Positions 31,888-43,589 of a stretch of DNA of 64,000 nt are shown here, piece after piece. Where the stretch lies: contig NC_062976.1 of assembly GCF_023078275.1 (NCBI RefSeq), positions 4,960,001 through 5,024,000 of the forward strand, in the 5' to 3' direction. Position numbers and translations under genes: made by a program. The notes beneath the pieces are model-generated. The model had not been told where the DNA came from. It saw only the letters and a program-made list of their open reading frames with translations, and ran no database searches. Each line of letters starts with the position of its first letter. The first letter of the stretch is position 1. This stretch comes from Leguminivora glycinivorella. Lineage: Eukaryota; Arthropoda; Insecta; Lepidoptera; Tortricidae.

Positions 31888-32470
31888 TCTAATAGTTATT
31901 TGTTATACAAGGGGGCAAAGTTGTATTTTAACGCCGAGTGTGGAATTGAAAAACGAGCAAGTGAAAGGATTCTATAGTTGAACCACGAGCGAAGCGAGTG
32001 GTTCGAGAATAGAATCCTAAACTTGCGAGTTTTTTAACACACGAGAAGTAAAATACATTTGCACCCGAGTGTAACACAAAACTTTACCCCTCACTATAGC
32101 GAGGAAACTACAACGCAAAAAATGCGTTTATCACTGCTTCCAGTAGTTCCACAGGTGGTAAATACTACTACTTACTAGATTCACCTACTTTTATCAATTT
32201 TAAAACAGTTAATAGTGTGTGAACCTGCCTTAGAAATCTAGATTATTTGTGGTCATGGTTTGTTAATATTTCTTGTAAGTGGGTAGCTTTTGCACATTTA
32301 AATTTTTCCTCAGTCACCCGTTGACTACGAACGCTGTAAAGAGTTCGAAACGTTGGGATGTAAGTTTAAATTCATTATACGCGATTTAATCCGTTTCCAT
32401 AGTTTTATTTCATGAGTAACTATCGCGGTAACCGAAGACAATATTAGTTAATTTGACTTTATTCAAGGTC
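31888..32470 (+). repeat. Family E repeat, interrupted by a PLE tail
   Basis: 31888-32213 and 32446-32470 together match 4912-5250: ttatttgttatacaaggggg, the ttgaaccacgagcgaagcga inverted segment, then tcaattttaaaacagttaat and ttgactttattcaaggtc. It diverges from the family after that. Confidence 0.85.
32214..32445 (+). mobile_element. Short PLE 3'-tail insertion
   Basis: A 232-bp insertion, agtgtgtgaacctgccttag to ccgaagacaatatt, is nearly identical to the outer tails of the PLE pairs at 27367 and 28763. The flanking family E sequence is duplicated as agttaat (32207-32213 and 32446-32452). Confidence 0.9.
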
Positions 32471-32643
32471 TGAGATTGAGCAAAATTTTCGAAACTCAAT
32501 GGTCTATTTGATTTTCAACATTTCTCACATACAATATGGCCAAAAAGAGGTGATAATAATGTTCATAGTTGTTGACATGTCAGATGGCAATTATTGGATT
32601 ATTGGTCCAATTTCTTAGTAGAGCGGCGAGAGGGTCTCGGGAA

Positions 32644-34757
32644 AAGTTGATGTGACTGGAGAGTATACTGCTGACAAGTGGTATCGTTGTGATCGGTAGA
32701 CTTTACTGAGTACGAAATAATGACTTGTCACTTTCTCAGACTGTGGGGGGGTTAACTATGACGTCACAAAGATCGCGGTCCCGGGTTTCAATTTTTTGCC
32801 AATTTGTCTAGAACCCCTTATCCAATTTTGAAAAATGAGGTGTCGATTGAAAGCGTATAACATGCTGATTAAGATTTATTATATGTGAAAAGTATAGTTT
32901 TGTTAGTTATTTTTTAATTAACAATAATGCAAAAAATACGTATTTTTTACTCTCTTTTTTGATTTTTGTGACTCAAAAAGGCAATGAAAACGGCCACTTA
33001 GCTAAAAAATATGTTATATAAATCATTTAACTACATTATTTAGCTATCTGTTGCTTTTTGAATTTCTACGATCGGATAATAAATGAGCAAACTACAACCA
33101 CATACCTGTAGGCGGGGAGTACCGCTTGACACGCGTTCCCATACATTCGGCGTCTACCAAATTACCTCGCGCAAAATTCGTTTCAAGCAGATATACCTCT
33201 AATCTTATTCATCGTAACCTATCAATATTGATATCATTTGAAAGCACAATTAAAGTACTTTAAAAAACAATGTCAATCATTTTTTTAAATCAATAATCGC
33301 CAGTCTGTGGTGGTTACAAAGGAAAAAGTGGGTATGCAATTTGACTGGTTTCCTAGGTTTGATACCCTAGACGAGTTTAAAAGGGAGGTAAAGGTGACAT
33401 ATGGGTTTTTCTCTGGCCTAAAAGCTACACAGAGGGTCAGGGAGAAAAATCTAGGGTTTAAGTTTAGTTTTAAGTTATTTTTTCCTTTATTTGTTGATTT
33501 TATTGTGTTAAATTTTTTGTAATTTTATCAAGGATACACGTTGGTTTCTTTTGCTAAAAGTTGCCTTTTTTATGAGAAATGTTATGAATTTTATGGCTTT
33601 TTCCGATAGAGACTAAAATTAACTTTCAAATAAGGCCACATAGTCATACTTTTACTTATATAATATTAAGGGTATGACTATGTATCAGTAGGCCACATAG
33701 TCATACTTTTACTTATATAATATTAAGGGTATGACTATGTATCAGTATGACTATGTGGCCTTATTTGAAAGTTAATTTTAGTCTCTATCGGAAAATGCCA
33801 TGAAATTCATAACATTTCTCATAAAAAAGGGAATTTTCAGCAAAAGAAACCAATGTGTATCCTTGATAAAATTACAAAAAAATTAAACACAATAAAATCA
33901 ACAAATAAAAGAAAAAATAACTTAAAACTAAACTTAAACCCTAGTTTTTTTCTCCCCTGACCCTCTGTATAGCTTTTAGGCCAGAGAACAACCCATATGT
34001 CACCTTTACCTCCCCTTTTAAACTCGTCTAGGGTATCAAACCTAGGAAACCAGTCAAATTGCATACCCACTTTTTTCCTTTGTAACCACCGCAGACTGGC
34101 GATTATTGATTTTATGAAAATGATTGACATTGTTTCTTAAAGTACTTTAATTGTACTTTCAAATGATACCAATATTGATAGGTTACGATGAATAAGATTA
34201 GAGGTATATCTGCTTGAAACGAATTTTGCGCGAGGTGTAATTTGGTAGACGCCGAATGTATGGGAACGCGTGTCAAGCGGTACTCCCCGCCTACAGGTAT
34301 GTGGTTGTAGTTTGCTTATTTATTATCCGATCGTAGAAATTTAAAAAGCAACAGATAGCTTAATAATGTAGTTAAATGATTTATATAACATATTTTTTAG
34401 CTAAGTGGCCGTTTTCATTGCCTTTTTGAGTCACAAAAATCAAAAAAGAGAGTAAAAAAAAGTATTTTTTGCATTATTATTAATTAAAAAATAACTAACA
34501 AAACTATACTCTTCACATATAATAAATCTTAATCAGCATGTTATACGCTTTCAATCGACACCTCATTTTTCAAAATTGGATAAGGGGTTCTAGACAAATT
34601 GGCAAAAAATTGAAACCCGGGACCGCGATCTTTGTGACGTCATAGTTAACCCCCCCACAGTCTGAGAAAGTGACAAGTCATTATTTCGTACTCAGTAAAG
34701 TCTACCGATCACAACGATACCACTTGTCAGCAGTATACTCTCCAGTCACATCAACTT
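32644..34757. mobile_element. 2.1-kb foldback (long inverted repeat) element
   Basis: Arms of about 1.0 kb (32644-33651 and 33746-34757) are inverted copies with scattered differences. The outer words are aagttgatgtgactgga and tccagtcacatcaactt. The ~95-bp centre holds two tandem 57-bp units containing the small palindrome agtcatac...gtatgact. Mirrored small frames at 33307-33522 (plus) and 33837-34130 (minus) are the same sequence read from the two arms; they match no family I recognise. No target duplication was found. Confidence 0.9.
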
Positions 34758-34984
34758 CAAAACTAGACGACTTTTTTCAATTCCGCCGCCTTACTATCTT
34801 GGCTATTCTGGGAATAAGGAATCCAATTGCGCAGGAAAAAGACGAGTCGATTGGTTGAAAATATTTTGGGGTTCCTAAGGTTACTACGAGTAGGTAGGTA
34901 GTTCAAGTTCACAGTTTTTTCTCACACATTTATTAGTACTTCTTTACGTTTGTAAATACCCGTCCAACTAAATAATAGGTTTAT

Positions 34985-35106
34985 GTCAAACAAGTCTGTC
35001 AGTAAATTAGAACAAAGAAAACTATAGGTATCCTTTTCTCTAGCACCCTAAAGATAAGGATGCATATAGTTTTCTTTGTTCTTATTTACTGACAGACTTG
35101 TTTGAC
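34985..35106. mobile_element. Palindromic MITE hairpin
   Basis: gtcaaacaagtctgtcagta pairs with tactgacagacttgtttgac across the whole 122 bp, the arms meeting around gcaccctaaag. A right-arm relative lies at 1567-1640. Confidence 0.85.
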
Positions 35107-35187
35107 AAAGTGTAAATATGTACTTATTACATTGCCACATTTTCCATGATTTTTGCATCAAGTAACGCTTTGAATAATTAACGGCTA

Positions 35188-36080
35188 TTTCTAACCCCCG
35201 ACGCAAAAACGACGAGGTGTTATAACTTTGACGTGTCTATCTTCCTGTCTGTTTGTCTGTCTACCTGTTTGTCTGTCTACTTGTTTGTCTGTCTACCTGT
35301 TTGTCTGTCTACCTATCTGTCTGTTTGTGTATGTGTCTGTCTATGGTATCGTAGGTCCCGAACGGATGAACCCATTTAGATTTAGTTTTTTTTTTGTTTG
35401 AAAGCTGAGTTAGTCGGGAGTGTTCATAGCCATGTTTCATGAAAATCGGTCCACTTTTTTTATTATTATCACAGAATATATAATAGTACAAGTACAGAAG
35501 GCCCACTGCTTTGATGTTCACGAAATGCCGCCTTTTTAAATGCCTACAAAATGCTAACAAAGAAACGAGCCGCACGTGCGCCGCGACCGGCTATAGGGTT
35601 GCCTATGGATTAAAACGAATTAATACTCAGAAAAAATGTTATACTATTATATTCAAATCTTGGGTACTTTCTAGGTATAGATACAGTATTTATATATTTT
35701 TATTTAAGCTCCAACATCACAAGCCTTATTCCACTTTTCCGTGGGACTTAATTAATAGTAGATCTGTGTAAGAATGTCCTATATGGTTTTTATTTTATTC
35801 AACTAAGCATCATTAGACATTCCACACGCAAACATCGCATAAGAACCTTAAAAAAATCTCGCGACATAAAGTAGCAATAGAAAATGCGAACGTGCGTTTC
35901 GTGAGAACGCGCGCCACCCCTGAGAAGGCCGCGAACTCGCGGCCGCCAGCATGTACTTGTAGCGCGGCGATAGAATCGCAGAGTGAGCCGCCCCTGTTAT
36001 TATTATAAATGGGCTTACTCTTGACTCCAGACATGTCGCGGCCGGGGGTTTTTTCAAAATTTTAATTTTGTGTTTAGGTT
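35188..36080 (+). repeat. Family M repeat split by family F
   Basis: 35188-35455 runs through an unusual chain of tgtctgtctacctgttt-type units to atgaaaatcggtccact. The element resumes at 36028 with gtcgcggccgggggtttttt and ends tgtgtttaggttat. The two parts join to the normal family M order seen at 42770. Confidence 0.75.
35456..36027 (-). mobile_element. Family F insertion (probably retroposed)
   Basis: On the minus strand it ends gtactattatatattctgtga followed by an (ata)n/A-run, a retroposon-like tail. GC-rich blocks tcgcggccgccagcatgtac and gcagagtgagccgcccctg are shared with 47690-47940. The central part (35590-35850) is not shared. No domain recognised. Confidence 0.5.
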
Positions 36081-36084
36081 ATCA

Positions 36085-36220
36085 TTAGACTTATATCGCG
36101 CGCTATCACGCAACTTTGACATCTACCCCCTTCTTCAGTTTTCCGTGATAATGATGCATGTAACTGAGACGTAATATCGGGAGCTCGACAAAAATCAAAA
36201 AGGTAATCCTGGTCAATATC
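36085..36220 (+). repeat. Family K fragment
   Basis: ttttccgtgataatgatgca, gtaactgagacgtaatatcg and ggagctcgacaaaaatcaaa match 55640-55745 and the inverse at 43793-43905. Possibly a PLE-type tail of another family. Confidence 0.55.
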
Positions 36221-36238
36221 AAAAATTGTAGCTTAGAT

Positions 36239-36558
36239 CATCATCATCCTCCTTGCGTTATCCCGGTATTAGCCACGGCTCATGGGAGCCTGGGGTCCGC
36301 TTTGACAACTAATCCCAAGATTTGGCGTAGGTACTAGTTTTGTGAAAGCCACTGCCATCTGACCTTCCAACCCGAAGGGTAACTAGGCCTTCTTGGAATT
36401 AGTCCGGTTTCCTCACGATGTTTTCCTTCACCGAAAAGCGACAAACAAATGTCAAATGACATTTCGCACATAAGTTCCGAAAAACTCATAGGTGCGAGCC
36501 GGGGTTCGAACCCGCGACCTCCGGAGCGAAAGTTGCACGCACTTACCGCTAGGCTACC
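36239..36558 (-). mobile_element. tRNA-derived SINE (SINE1), full length with 18-bp duplication
   Basis: The minus strand reads gtagcctagcggtaagtgcg (A-box-like), ggtcgcgggttcgaaccccg (B-box-like), then the SINE1 body to ggcatcat-type end. Perfect 18-bp direct repeats aaaaattgtagcttagat at 36221-36238 and 36559-36576. Confidence 0.9.
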
Positions 36559-36576
36559 AAAAATTGTAGCTTAGAT

Positions 36577-36789
36577 ATCGAACCTAATCCCGGCACGAAA
36601 TAACCTAAATCCTTATTGACTAATCTGCGAACGGAACCCTTTGCTCGCGAGTCAGTCGACGTCATCTCAGGCCGGAAATTGAGAGCCTGTCCCAATCTGT
36701 CCTTCAGGAAAGAACTGGCTGTATTGACTTTTGGTACATAAGCTTAGAGTATGCAATGACTAGAGTAGCTTTTACCACAGAATATGTAA
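36577..36789. other. No recognised feature
   Basis: Nothing supportable. Confidence 0.35.
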
Positions 36790-37135
36790 GCGTCAGAATG
36801 GCGGGTGTATATCAAGCAACAAGATATATTTATTCAATCCCATATTACTCTTCAACGGCTCTCTGAATTAGTGTGTGTTTCATACATGTGGAAGCACATT
36901 GCGAGCACTAACCTTAGGCAGTACTTTTACCCTTGAGTAAGCAGCCATCACCTAGAACTGGAAGTGCACCCGCCAACCTGACGTCAGAATGGCGGGTTTC
37001 ATTAATTTCTTAAATATCTCTGGAGTTCAAAGAGCACATTGCTCGAATTTTGGCGCACATTTGGCACATTGCTAGTACTAACTCCTGACGTATACCACAC
37101 CAGGATTGCTTGATGTACACCCGCCATTCTGACGC
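36790..37135. mobile_element. DNA element with 30-bp terminal inverted repeats
   Basis: gcgtcagaatggcgggtgta plus tatcaagcaa at the left is inverted at the right as ttgcttgatg and tacacccgccattctgacgc. A third copy of the gtcagaatggcgggt word lies internally near 36982. 346 bp, non-coding; target duplication not clear. Confidence 0.75.
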
Positions 37136-37610
37136 TCACCAGAATATAGGTACAAAAGTACAAGTTACATAATTGATCATGCAGTAACATAATTTTCTGT
37201 CAAAATCTTTTCACAATTCATAGGAAAAAATACAAGTAATATTAGGAAACCGAATCATTTTAACCTCGCATTAAATGCATCTCATTATGCAATCTCAGAA
37301 ATTTTCTGAGTACTTAAATGTTTTCCGTGAAATTGGCGCCTACCTTGAATTTTTTGCAATGTGTTGCTTGACACTATTATCTATCAATGAGGAAATTTAG
37401 ATTATGCCCCATAATGCCATCATCGCCATCAAACAATATTTCTGAAATAAGAAATAACTCTTAAACTAAATATACGAAATTCCGAAAAGTTAAGATGACA
37501 TTTTAGTCATTAAATGTGACCAGAAATGTCACAAGAGCTTTCACGATTGTACCCTTGGCATCGATACAAGTAAATCTCGCCTTTTTATAAATAAATAAAT
37601 AAATCTCGCC
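37136..37610. other. No recognised feature
   Basis: AT-rich; a short (aaat)n run near 37590. Confidence 0.4.
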
Positions 37611-37613
37611 TTA

Positions 37614-37821
37614 GGCCCGGCAACAGACAGTCTTAAAATTCATAATCTTAAAAAAAGACTTGTATGCAATCTGTCAGATCAGTCTGGAAATTCATAATCT
37701 TAAAAAACAAGTGTTTGTGAAGTGTTTGTGAGTCGCGAAATCGTATGGAACTCCGTGCACTCGATCTGATTTTTGTAAGAATAAATGATTTTAGGAATTT
37801 TAGGACTGTCTGTTGCCGGCC
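37614..37821. mobile_element. MITE with TTA duplication (PIF/Harbinger-type)
   Basis: Ends ggcccggcaacagacagtct and ggactgtctgttgccggcc; TTA at 37611-37613 and 37822-37824. Internally aaattcataatcttaaaaaa occurs twice about 55 bp apart. 208 bp. Confidence 0.85.
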
Positions 37822-37824
37822 TTA

Positions 37825-39320
37825 ATGGTAATAACCCACAAAGTGGGATGCTTTACTAAACACATTCGCATTTGCATGTGTGCAAAGCTCTTTGTTGCAT
37901 GTTTGAGTCATCAACAACTCGTATAATAAGCCTACTCCATAAGTCCATATTGTATGCTCTAAGAAAATTCTTCCGATTACGTAATACGACAAAATATTTG
38001 CTGGCCTTGTAACTCGATTGATAATGGCATTGCCGATTATTGAACAACAGATAAGTGGATAAAAGAATTGTTTATTTCTGGAAAAACGCTTTCTTGCGTA
38101 GGTATTTATTTAGTAAACAGATTGAATGAAAAATCTAAGCCGATCGCTTTTATTTATCAACGTGGGCGGTAAAATTTCCTGCTAAGTTCTAGTCCACGAT
38201 TATTTCTTTTGTAAGCATATTTAATTCTAAAATAATATTTTGGAAGGTAATAATTTCTTGGAAGGTAATATCTCAAAACTATGACCTTTTCATTAGTCAA
38301 ATTCATTTAATTTGATAGCTATTAATGACATGTCTTATCGCCCATTTTCACTTTGGCGTTGGTTTTAGGGCCACCCGTAACGTGTATATTCTATTATCTA
38401 CATCGTACAAACTTCACTAGGCTCCAGGTCATGTAGGTGTCCTAAATACAAACTTAAATGTGCGTCCAGGGCAAACTTGGGATAGTTTGTCTTGCAAACT
38501 GTCGGTGACTTCACCGCAGTATCGCAAGTTCGCCCAGGAAATTATTCCGTGCTGGTAATGACAGATTGTATAATAATTATGGAGTTTCAGCTATGTAGTA
38601 TTAGACAGATTTTTAATTATGACCATAAATAGGACAGGTTTCCATGACCATCGCCTCCCAGGCAAATACTTCGTACCTACAATAGTTAACGGCCATACAT
38701 ATAATGAAACCTCTGGCGCTCTGTTGGTGGGTTGAGGAATGACAGCCACCGATACACGTAAAAAAATGTAAATTCAGTCATCGTCTCCTGTTTTAATACT
38801 TGTCGATCGCCATAATCCCAAATTGTAAAATAAATAATAACTTTGCGCTCTTATCGATATTGAAATTCTATTTACAGTCGTTATTACTGCAATTATATAG
38901 GCTGTTAAAAAACAACCGGCAATAGCAAAAACATAACAAATTCCATATTCCATTCAAATCTCCATTAACGAAATCTCGCTAAAAGTAACACCGTTTATAT
39001 CGCAGAATATTAATTTTAACCGGCACACAATTACGCAGAATGGTCTAGACGTTAAAAAGTTATTATTCGTTTTGAAAGAAATTCTCAGTTGGACATTCAT
39101 TTCGTTGAGGAATCCTCTAATTTGCAGGAATTGAAAAGCCAGGGTACGTAGCCAAATGCACAGACGCTTACGGTAATATCGTTATCGCTCTTCCGTATTG
39201 GCGCGACAGAGCCAGATTGTGTTTCGATCCACGTCTAGCGTTAACAATTTGTCATTCAGCTAGGCAGGCAGGCGTATTGTTAAATATTTTGCGCTCAGTT
39301 TTCGTCAGAGGATTCTTTAT
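37825..39320. other. No recognised gene
   Basis: About 1.5 kb of AT-rich DNA with no repeat shared elsewhere in the window and no convincing frame on either strand. One of the longest apparently unique stretches. Confidence 0.45.
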
Positions 39321-39321
39321 C

Positions 39322-40180
39322 ATTTTTAGGGTTCCATACCAAAAACCCAACAGGAACCCTTATGGTGCGACTCTGTCCGTCTGTCTGTCCGTCTGTCACA
39401 TTCCTAAATATCTCGAGAACTACTAACGCTATCAACTTGAAATTTGGAATAGTTGTGAACATTGTAAACCTCTACAAATAGAAAGTATAATTTTTTTAAA
39501 TATATTAATTTTAATTGTAGAAAATGGCTAAAATGAAAGGGGGGCAAACTGTAAATTTCAAGTTACTAGGTCAAGTGGGGTATCGTTGGAAAGAGCTCAA
39601 ATTTAACGTAAATAAACTATTTTTTATAATTTTTTTGTTGTGGAAAAAAAAAGAATTTTGAAGGAAAATGTAAAAAAAAATACCGTCCCCCCCCCCCCCC
39701 TTATCTCCGAAGTTTACCAACGAAAAATTATGAAAATTTTAGTAAACATTGGTTTTATGCTATATATTACAGGAAAAATATAATCGTGTTTGTATTTTGA
39801 ATACTTTTTTTTTAATTCACAAAAAACTTTTCAGATTTTTACTTTCAATTTACCCACCCTTGCGGATGTATATCGTACTTAAAATTAATACGAGATGTTA
39901 CGTAAACCATCTTCTGTCTAATAAAGTAAAAACTGCTTTAAATCGGTTAACATTATAAAGAATTATCCCTGAAAAACCAGGTCGCGCAAATTAGTTAGCA
40001 AATTGACCGGGAGATGGCGCTATACACTATAATACTCATTAGTGCCTATACTTTTGTCTTCTAGTCAAGTCATTAGAGTTATATGAAAATATGAGATTAT
40101 TTTTACTAGGTAGTTTGAAAGAAAGTTTGTACGGAACCCTCGGTGGGCGAGTCCGACTCGCACTTGGCCGGTTTTTTTGT
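39322..40180 (-). repeat. Family B repeat, full length
   Basis: Runs from tagggttccataccaaaaac to gactcgcacttggccggttt. The order matches 10803-11875 without the 210-bp duplication, making it the reference copy here. Contains a C-run (39687-39700). Small frames inside it are not conserved. Confidence 0.85.
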
Positions 40181-40349
40181 AGTGGTATCCCTGATAATTA
40201 TTCTGTCTGTAAGGTACAACTTCCAAGTAATTACAGCGCCTTTGCCGTAATTTTTAGATTTAAATAGTACTTTTATAACTAGGTAGGTTATTTTGTAGCT
40301 TGGTGAAATAGTGAAGTTTTACACAGGTTCTGAAAGACACTTTGCAGTA

Positions 40350-40547
40350 AGGTACAGCGGGACAATTCTCGACTAGGGGACAAATGTAACTGGTCCATTT
40401 CTTCCATATTTTACAATGTTTGCATTATTAATGTCCACAGGTTATATATGTATGGATTCATGTACCTAGAACTCAACATTATAGTGTAATAATGGTAAAC
40501 GAATCAGTTACAATTGCCCCCCAGTAGAGATTTGCCGCTCTCTACCT
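40350..40547. mobile_element. MITE with TA duplication
   Basis: aggtacagcgggacaattct and ctcgactaggggacaaatgt are inverted at the right as attgccccccagtagagatt and tgccgctctctacct. TA at 40348-40349 and 40548-40549. The centre is unpaired AT-rich DNA. Confidence 0.7.
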
Positions 40548-40736
40548 TACATAATATGTAGTGTTAAGTTACTTTCTCGTACTAGTAGATACTATACCTT
40601 ACTCGTATAAGTCGTAACATGACAGATGTGACAAGGGAATTCGTAACTCGTGTCAATTTAAGACACTTAAATTGTGTCGTGTATTAATTAATCGCCACAC
40701 GTTTCGAATTTCCTTTTTTCCGCAGTTAGTTTCGTA

Positions 40737-41024
40737 ACGGTGCTATTACACAGGTAAACAATTGCCAGCAATTCACATACGATTGCCTCGTTTGTTCACG
40801 CACCAACTATGGAGCAAACGCGGCAATGGTATATGAATTCCTGCCGGCGGCGGCGTATCATGCTTCTAATTTTATCACTTATCCACGGAGATAAGACATC
40901 TGTCATGCTTTGGCAAGTATGTCAGTGTGAGAGTGACAGATGTCTTATCCACGTGGATAAGTGATAAAATTGGAAGCATAATACGCCGGCTGGCAATTGT
41001 GTTGCCCGTGTAACAGCACCTCAA
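40737..41024. mobile_element. MITE hairpin containing a second hairpin insertion
   Basis: The outer arms ggtgctattacacaggtaaa and cgtgtaacagcacct are inverted. The left half folds on itself (caattcacatacgattgcct against gcggcaatggtatatgaatt). A second palindrome (40853-40988) sits within it at a gccggc site. Confidence 0.7.
40853..40988. mobile_element. Inner palindromic MITE
   Basis: gcttctaattttatcactta pairs with taagtgataaaattggaagc; the inner ataagacatctgtca pairs with tgacagatgtcttat. Same family as 54857-55003. Confidence 0.85.
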
Positions 41025-41137
41025 TGGCTTATTACTTGACAGTATATCTTAACAATATTATATTCGTTCGCACACAATTTCACATTCTCTTTTTGGTATT
41101 TAACGACCATTTTTTCCCAAGACTTGGGCTCACCTTT

Positions 41138-42020
41138 TTAGGGTTTCGTAGTCAACTAGGAACCCTTATAGTTCGCCATGTCTGTCTGTCCGTCCGTCCG
41201 TCCGCGGATAATCTCGGTGACCGTTAGCACTAGAAAGCTGAATTTGGTACCAATATGCATATCAATCACACTCTAAAAAATGAAGACCAACTAAGAGCAG
41301 TTTTCTCTTAGTTGACGTTAAGTTAATTACTACAATTACGATCTTATATAATTCAAATAAAGCTGATTACTAAAAACAACAAGGGAATGTATGATTGAAC
41401 TAATAACTTAGGTGTTTTGTTATTCCTAACCATTGTACACCTTGAATCAATTATGAACTTGTTAGGCATAACTATGTAACATAGGTTGATTCAATCCTTA
41501 GTTGAACTTACTAAGGTAATTTAGTTAACATAATTATTTTTCATGGAATTATTGAACAAGATCTTAATCGATTCAGTTACGTTGCAAAAGTAACAGCAAT
41601 CAAAATTACCTTATTCGATTTGTCTAAGATCTTATCAGGCTCGTATGGAATCAAGATGCTTGACTACGACTATCAAAATATTGATAGGAGCAACCAATTT
41701 TTTTTTAGAGTGCACGCCGACAGAGTGGTAAAATATTTTGTTAGGGTACCCAAAGTGGGGACTGATTTTTTTTTCATTCCAACCCCAACGTGTGATATAT
41801 TGGTCGATATTAGGTATTTAAAAATGAATAAGGGTTTACTAAAATCGTTTTTTAATAATATTAATATTTTCGGAAATAATCGCTCCTAAAAGTAGAACTT
41901 TATAAATACTTTCTAGGAAAATTATTTTGAACTTGATAGGTTGAGTAGTCTTTGAGAAAAATGGGAAAACTACGGAACCTTACACTGAGCGTGGCCCGAC
42001 ACCCTCTTGGTCGGTTTTTT
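41138..42020 (-). repeat. Family A copy 4, split by a MITE
   Basis: The two pieces, 41138-41268 and 41713-42020, give the normal minus-oriented family A order: ggaacccttatagttcgcca, a short CCGT run, caatatgcatatcaatca, then cacgccgacagagtgg and caaccccaacgtgtgatata, ending gcccgacaccctcttggtcg. Confidence 0.85.
41269..41712. mobile_element. 444-bp MITE in family A copy 4
   Basis: Perfect 12-bp terminal inverted repeats cactctaaaaaa and ttttttagagtg. The boundaries are fixed by the interrupted family A sequence; a 2-bp ca duplication is possible. Non-coding AT-rich interior. Confidence 0.85.
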
Positions 42021-42299
42021 ATTTCCCAAGGAAAAGGGGAAAGTGTGGAAGAAACCCAACGCTCAAATTATATTAATTGGTACTCAGCTGCAACAGTTCA
42101 GATTAGGCACCGGAACGGTTTAATGAAGTGTTTCCAGCAAATTTCAGAAATCTGCGTACGAATACTAAATAGCTGATTACAATTTACAATGAGCAGTCCC
42201 GGTGTGGCGCGATTTGCATAAAATTAGCGCCCGCTTGCAGCAGACTCCACTATGAAAGGACTTCATTTATCATATTGTCCGAAATATGTATATCATACA
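42021..42299. other. No recognised feature
   Basis: Nothing supportable. Confidence 0.35.
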
Positions 42300-42560
42300 T
42301 AGGTAACCTAACCACAAAATTAAAATTTTGAAAAAACCCCCGACCGCGACCTAGTGGACCGATTTTCATGAAAGATGGCTAAGAACACTCCCGACTAACT
42401 CAGCTTTCAGACAAAAAAAACTAAATCAAAATCGGTTCATCCGTTCGAGAGCTACGATGCCACAGACAGACACACACACAGACAGACAGACAAACAAACA
42501 GACAGACAGACAGACATACATACAGACAGACACGTCAAACTTATAACACCCCTTAAAAAG
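42300..42560 (-). repeat. Family M repeat
   Basis: ggtaacctaaccacaaaatt, aaacccccgaccgcgaccta, gttcatccgttcgagagcta and a GACA microsatellite, ending near cttataacacccc. Inverse of 42770-43060. Confidence 0.85.
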
Positions 42561-42769
42561 AGATGTTGGGACTCGATTGCTTCGCTTCAAAAACTGAGCC
42601 AATAAAGCTGGCCCAAATACATGTGGAAAAACGCATTTTCTCATCTCGATCAATCAAATCAAAATTCAATCTACTTTGCTGTACTGACAAATACAAGTCA
42701 TAGATGCTGAAATATTACGAAATTGCTACGTGTATGAGACTACGTCACTTTTTTTAATGGCTTCGTTTT

Positions 42770-42811
42770 TAACCCCCGACGCAAAAACGAAAGGGTGTTA
42801 TAAGTTTGACG

Positions 42812-42854
<43 letters not shown>

Positions 42855-43060
42855 CCGTCCGTCCGTCCGTCTGTCTGTCTGTTTGTCTGTCTGTGTGTGT
42901 CTGTCTGTGGCATCGTAGCTCCCGAACGGATGAACCGATTTCGATTTAGTTTTTTTTGTTTGAAAGCTGAGTTAGTCGGGAGTGTTCTTAGCTATGTTTC
43001 ATGAAAATCGGTCCACTATGTCGCGGTCGGGGGTTTTTTCAAAATTTTTAAATGGAGGCT
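42770..43060 (+). repeat. Family M repeat, reference copy
   Basis: aacccccgacgcaaaaacga, a long GTCT/GTCC run (42811-42910), ctcccgaacggatgaaccga, gttcttagctatgtttcatg and gtcgcggtcgggggtttttt. It forms an inverted pair with 42300-42560, only ~210 bp apart. Confidence 0.9.
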
Positions 43061-43589
43061 TTTACGCCCCCAAATGAGGAGAAGTGGGGCGACAAGGATT
43101 TAAATTCTCTCGCACATAGCCAAGCCAGTTTACATTTTAACAATTTTGTAAGTACGTAATTGATAGGTACTTAAATTTACTTTGTTTGAACGAGTTTCAG
43201 AAGAGTGTCAGAATAACATTAACCAGCTCTAAAGTTTAGAGTTAGTATAGGCATTTTTTAAACATTTTTCCATGTTTTTTTATATTTTTTTCTTCCAGGT
43301 TTTTGCTTGGAAATAAATGATTTCAGTATTGTTCCATTCTGATACATTCTTCGCAAAAATATCTTTGCCTCACTGACCCATTTTGGTTGCTATCCCTTCA
43401 GAAAAACTACCAGCGCAGCATTGTTTGCGTTCCATTTCGACCTAGTTTACTCACATTGTACGAGCTAAGCAAACCTCCCCTCGTGAACACTGGGAACCTG
43501 ACTCTTGTTCTCGGGTAGTCAATGTCAGAGTATATTTTTGGCAATCTCCGATAGACATTGATTAAAAACCTAGTCATTTTTGTTTATTT
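43061..43589. other. No recognised feature
   Basis: Nothing supportable. Confidence 0.4.

Noticed and set aside
33307..34130. Mirrored frames in the foldback arms as a duplicated gene
   Set aside because: Both are the same arm sequence; the reading shifts phase between arms and lengths differ, so no coding constraint is visible.
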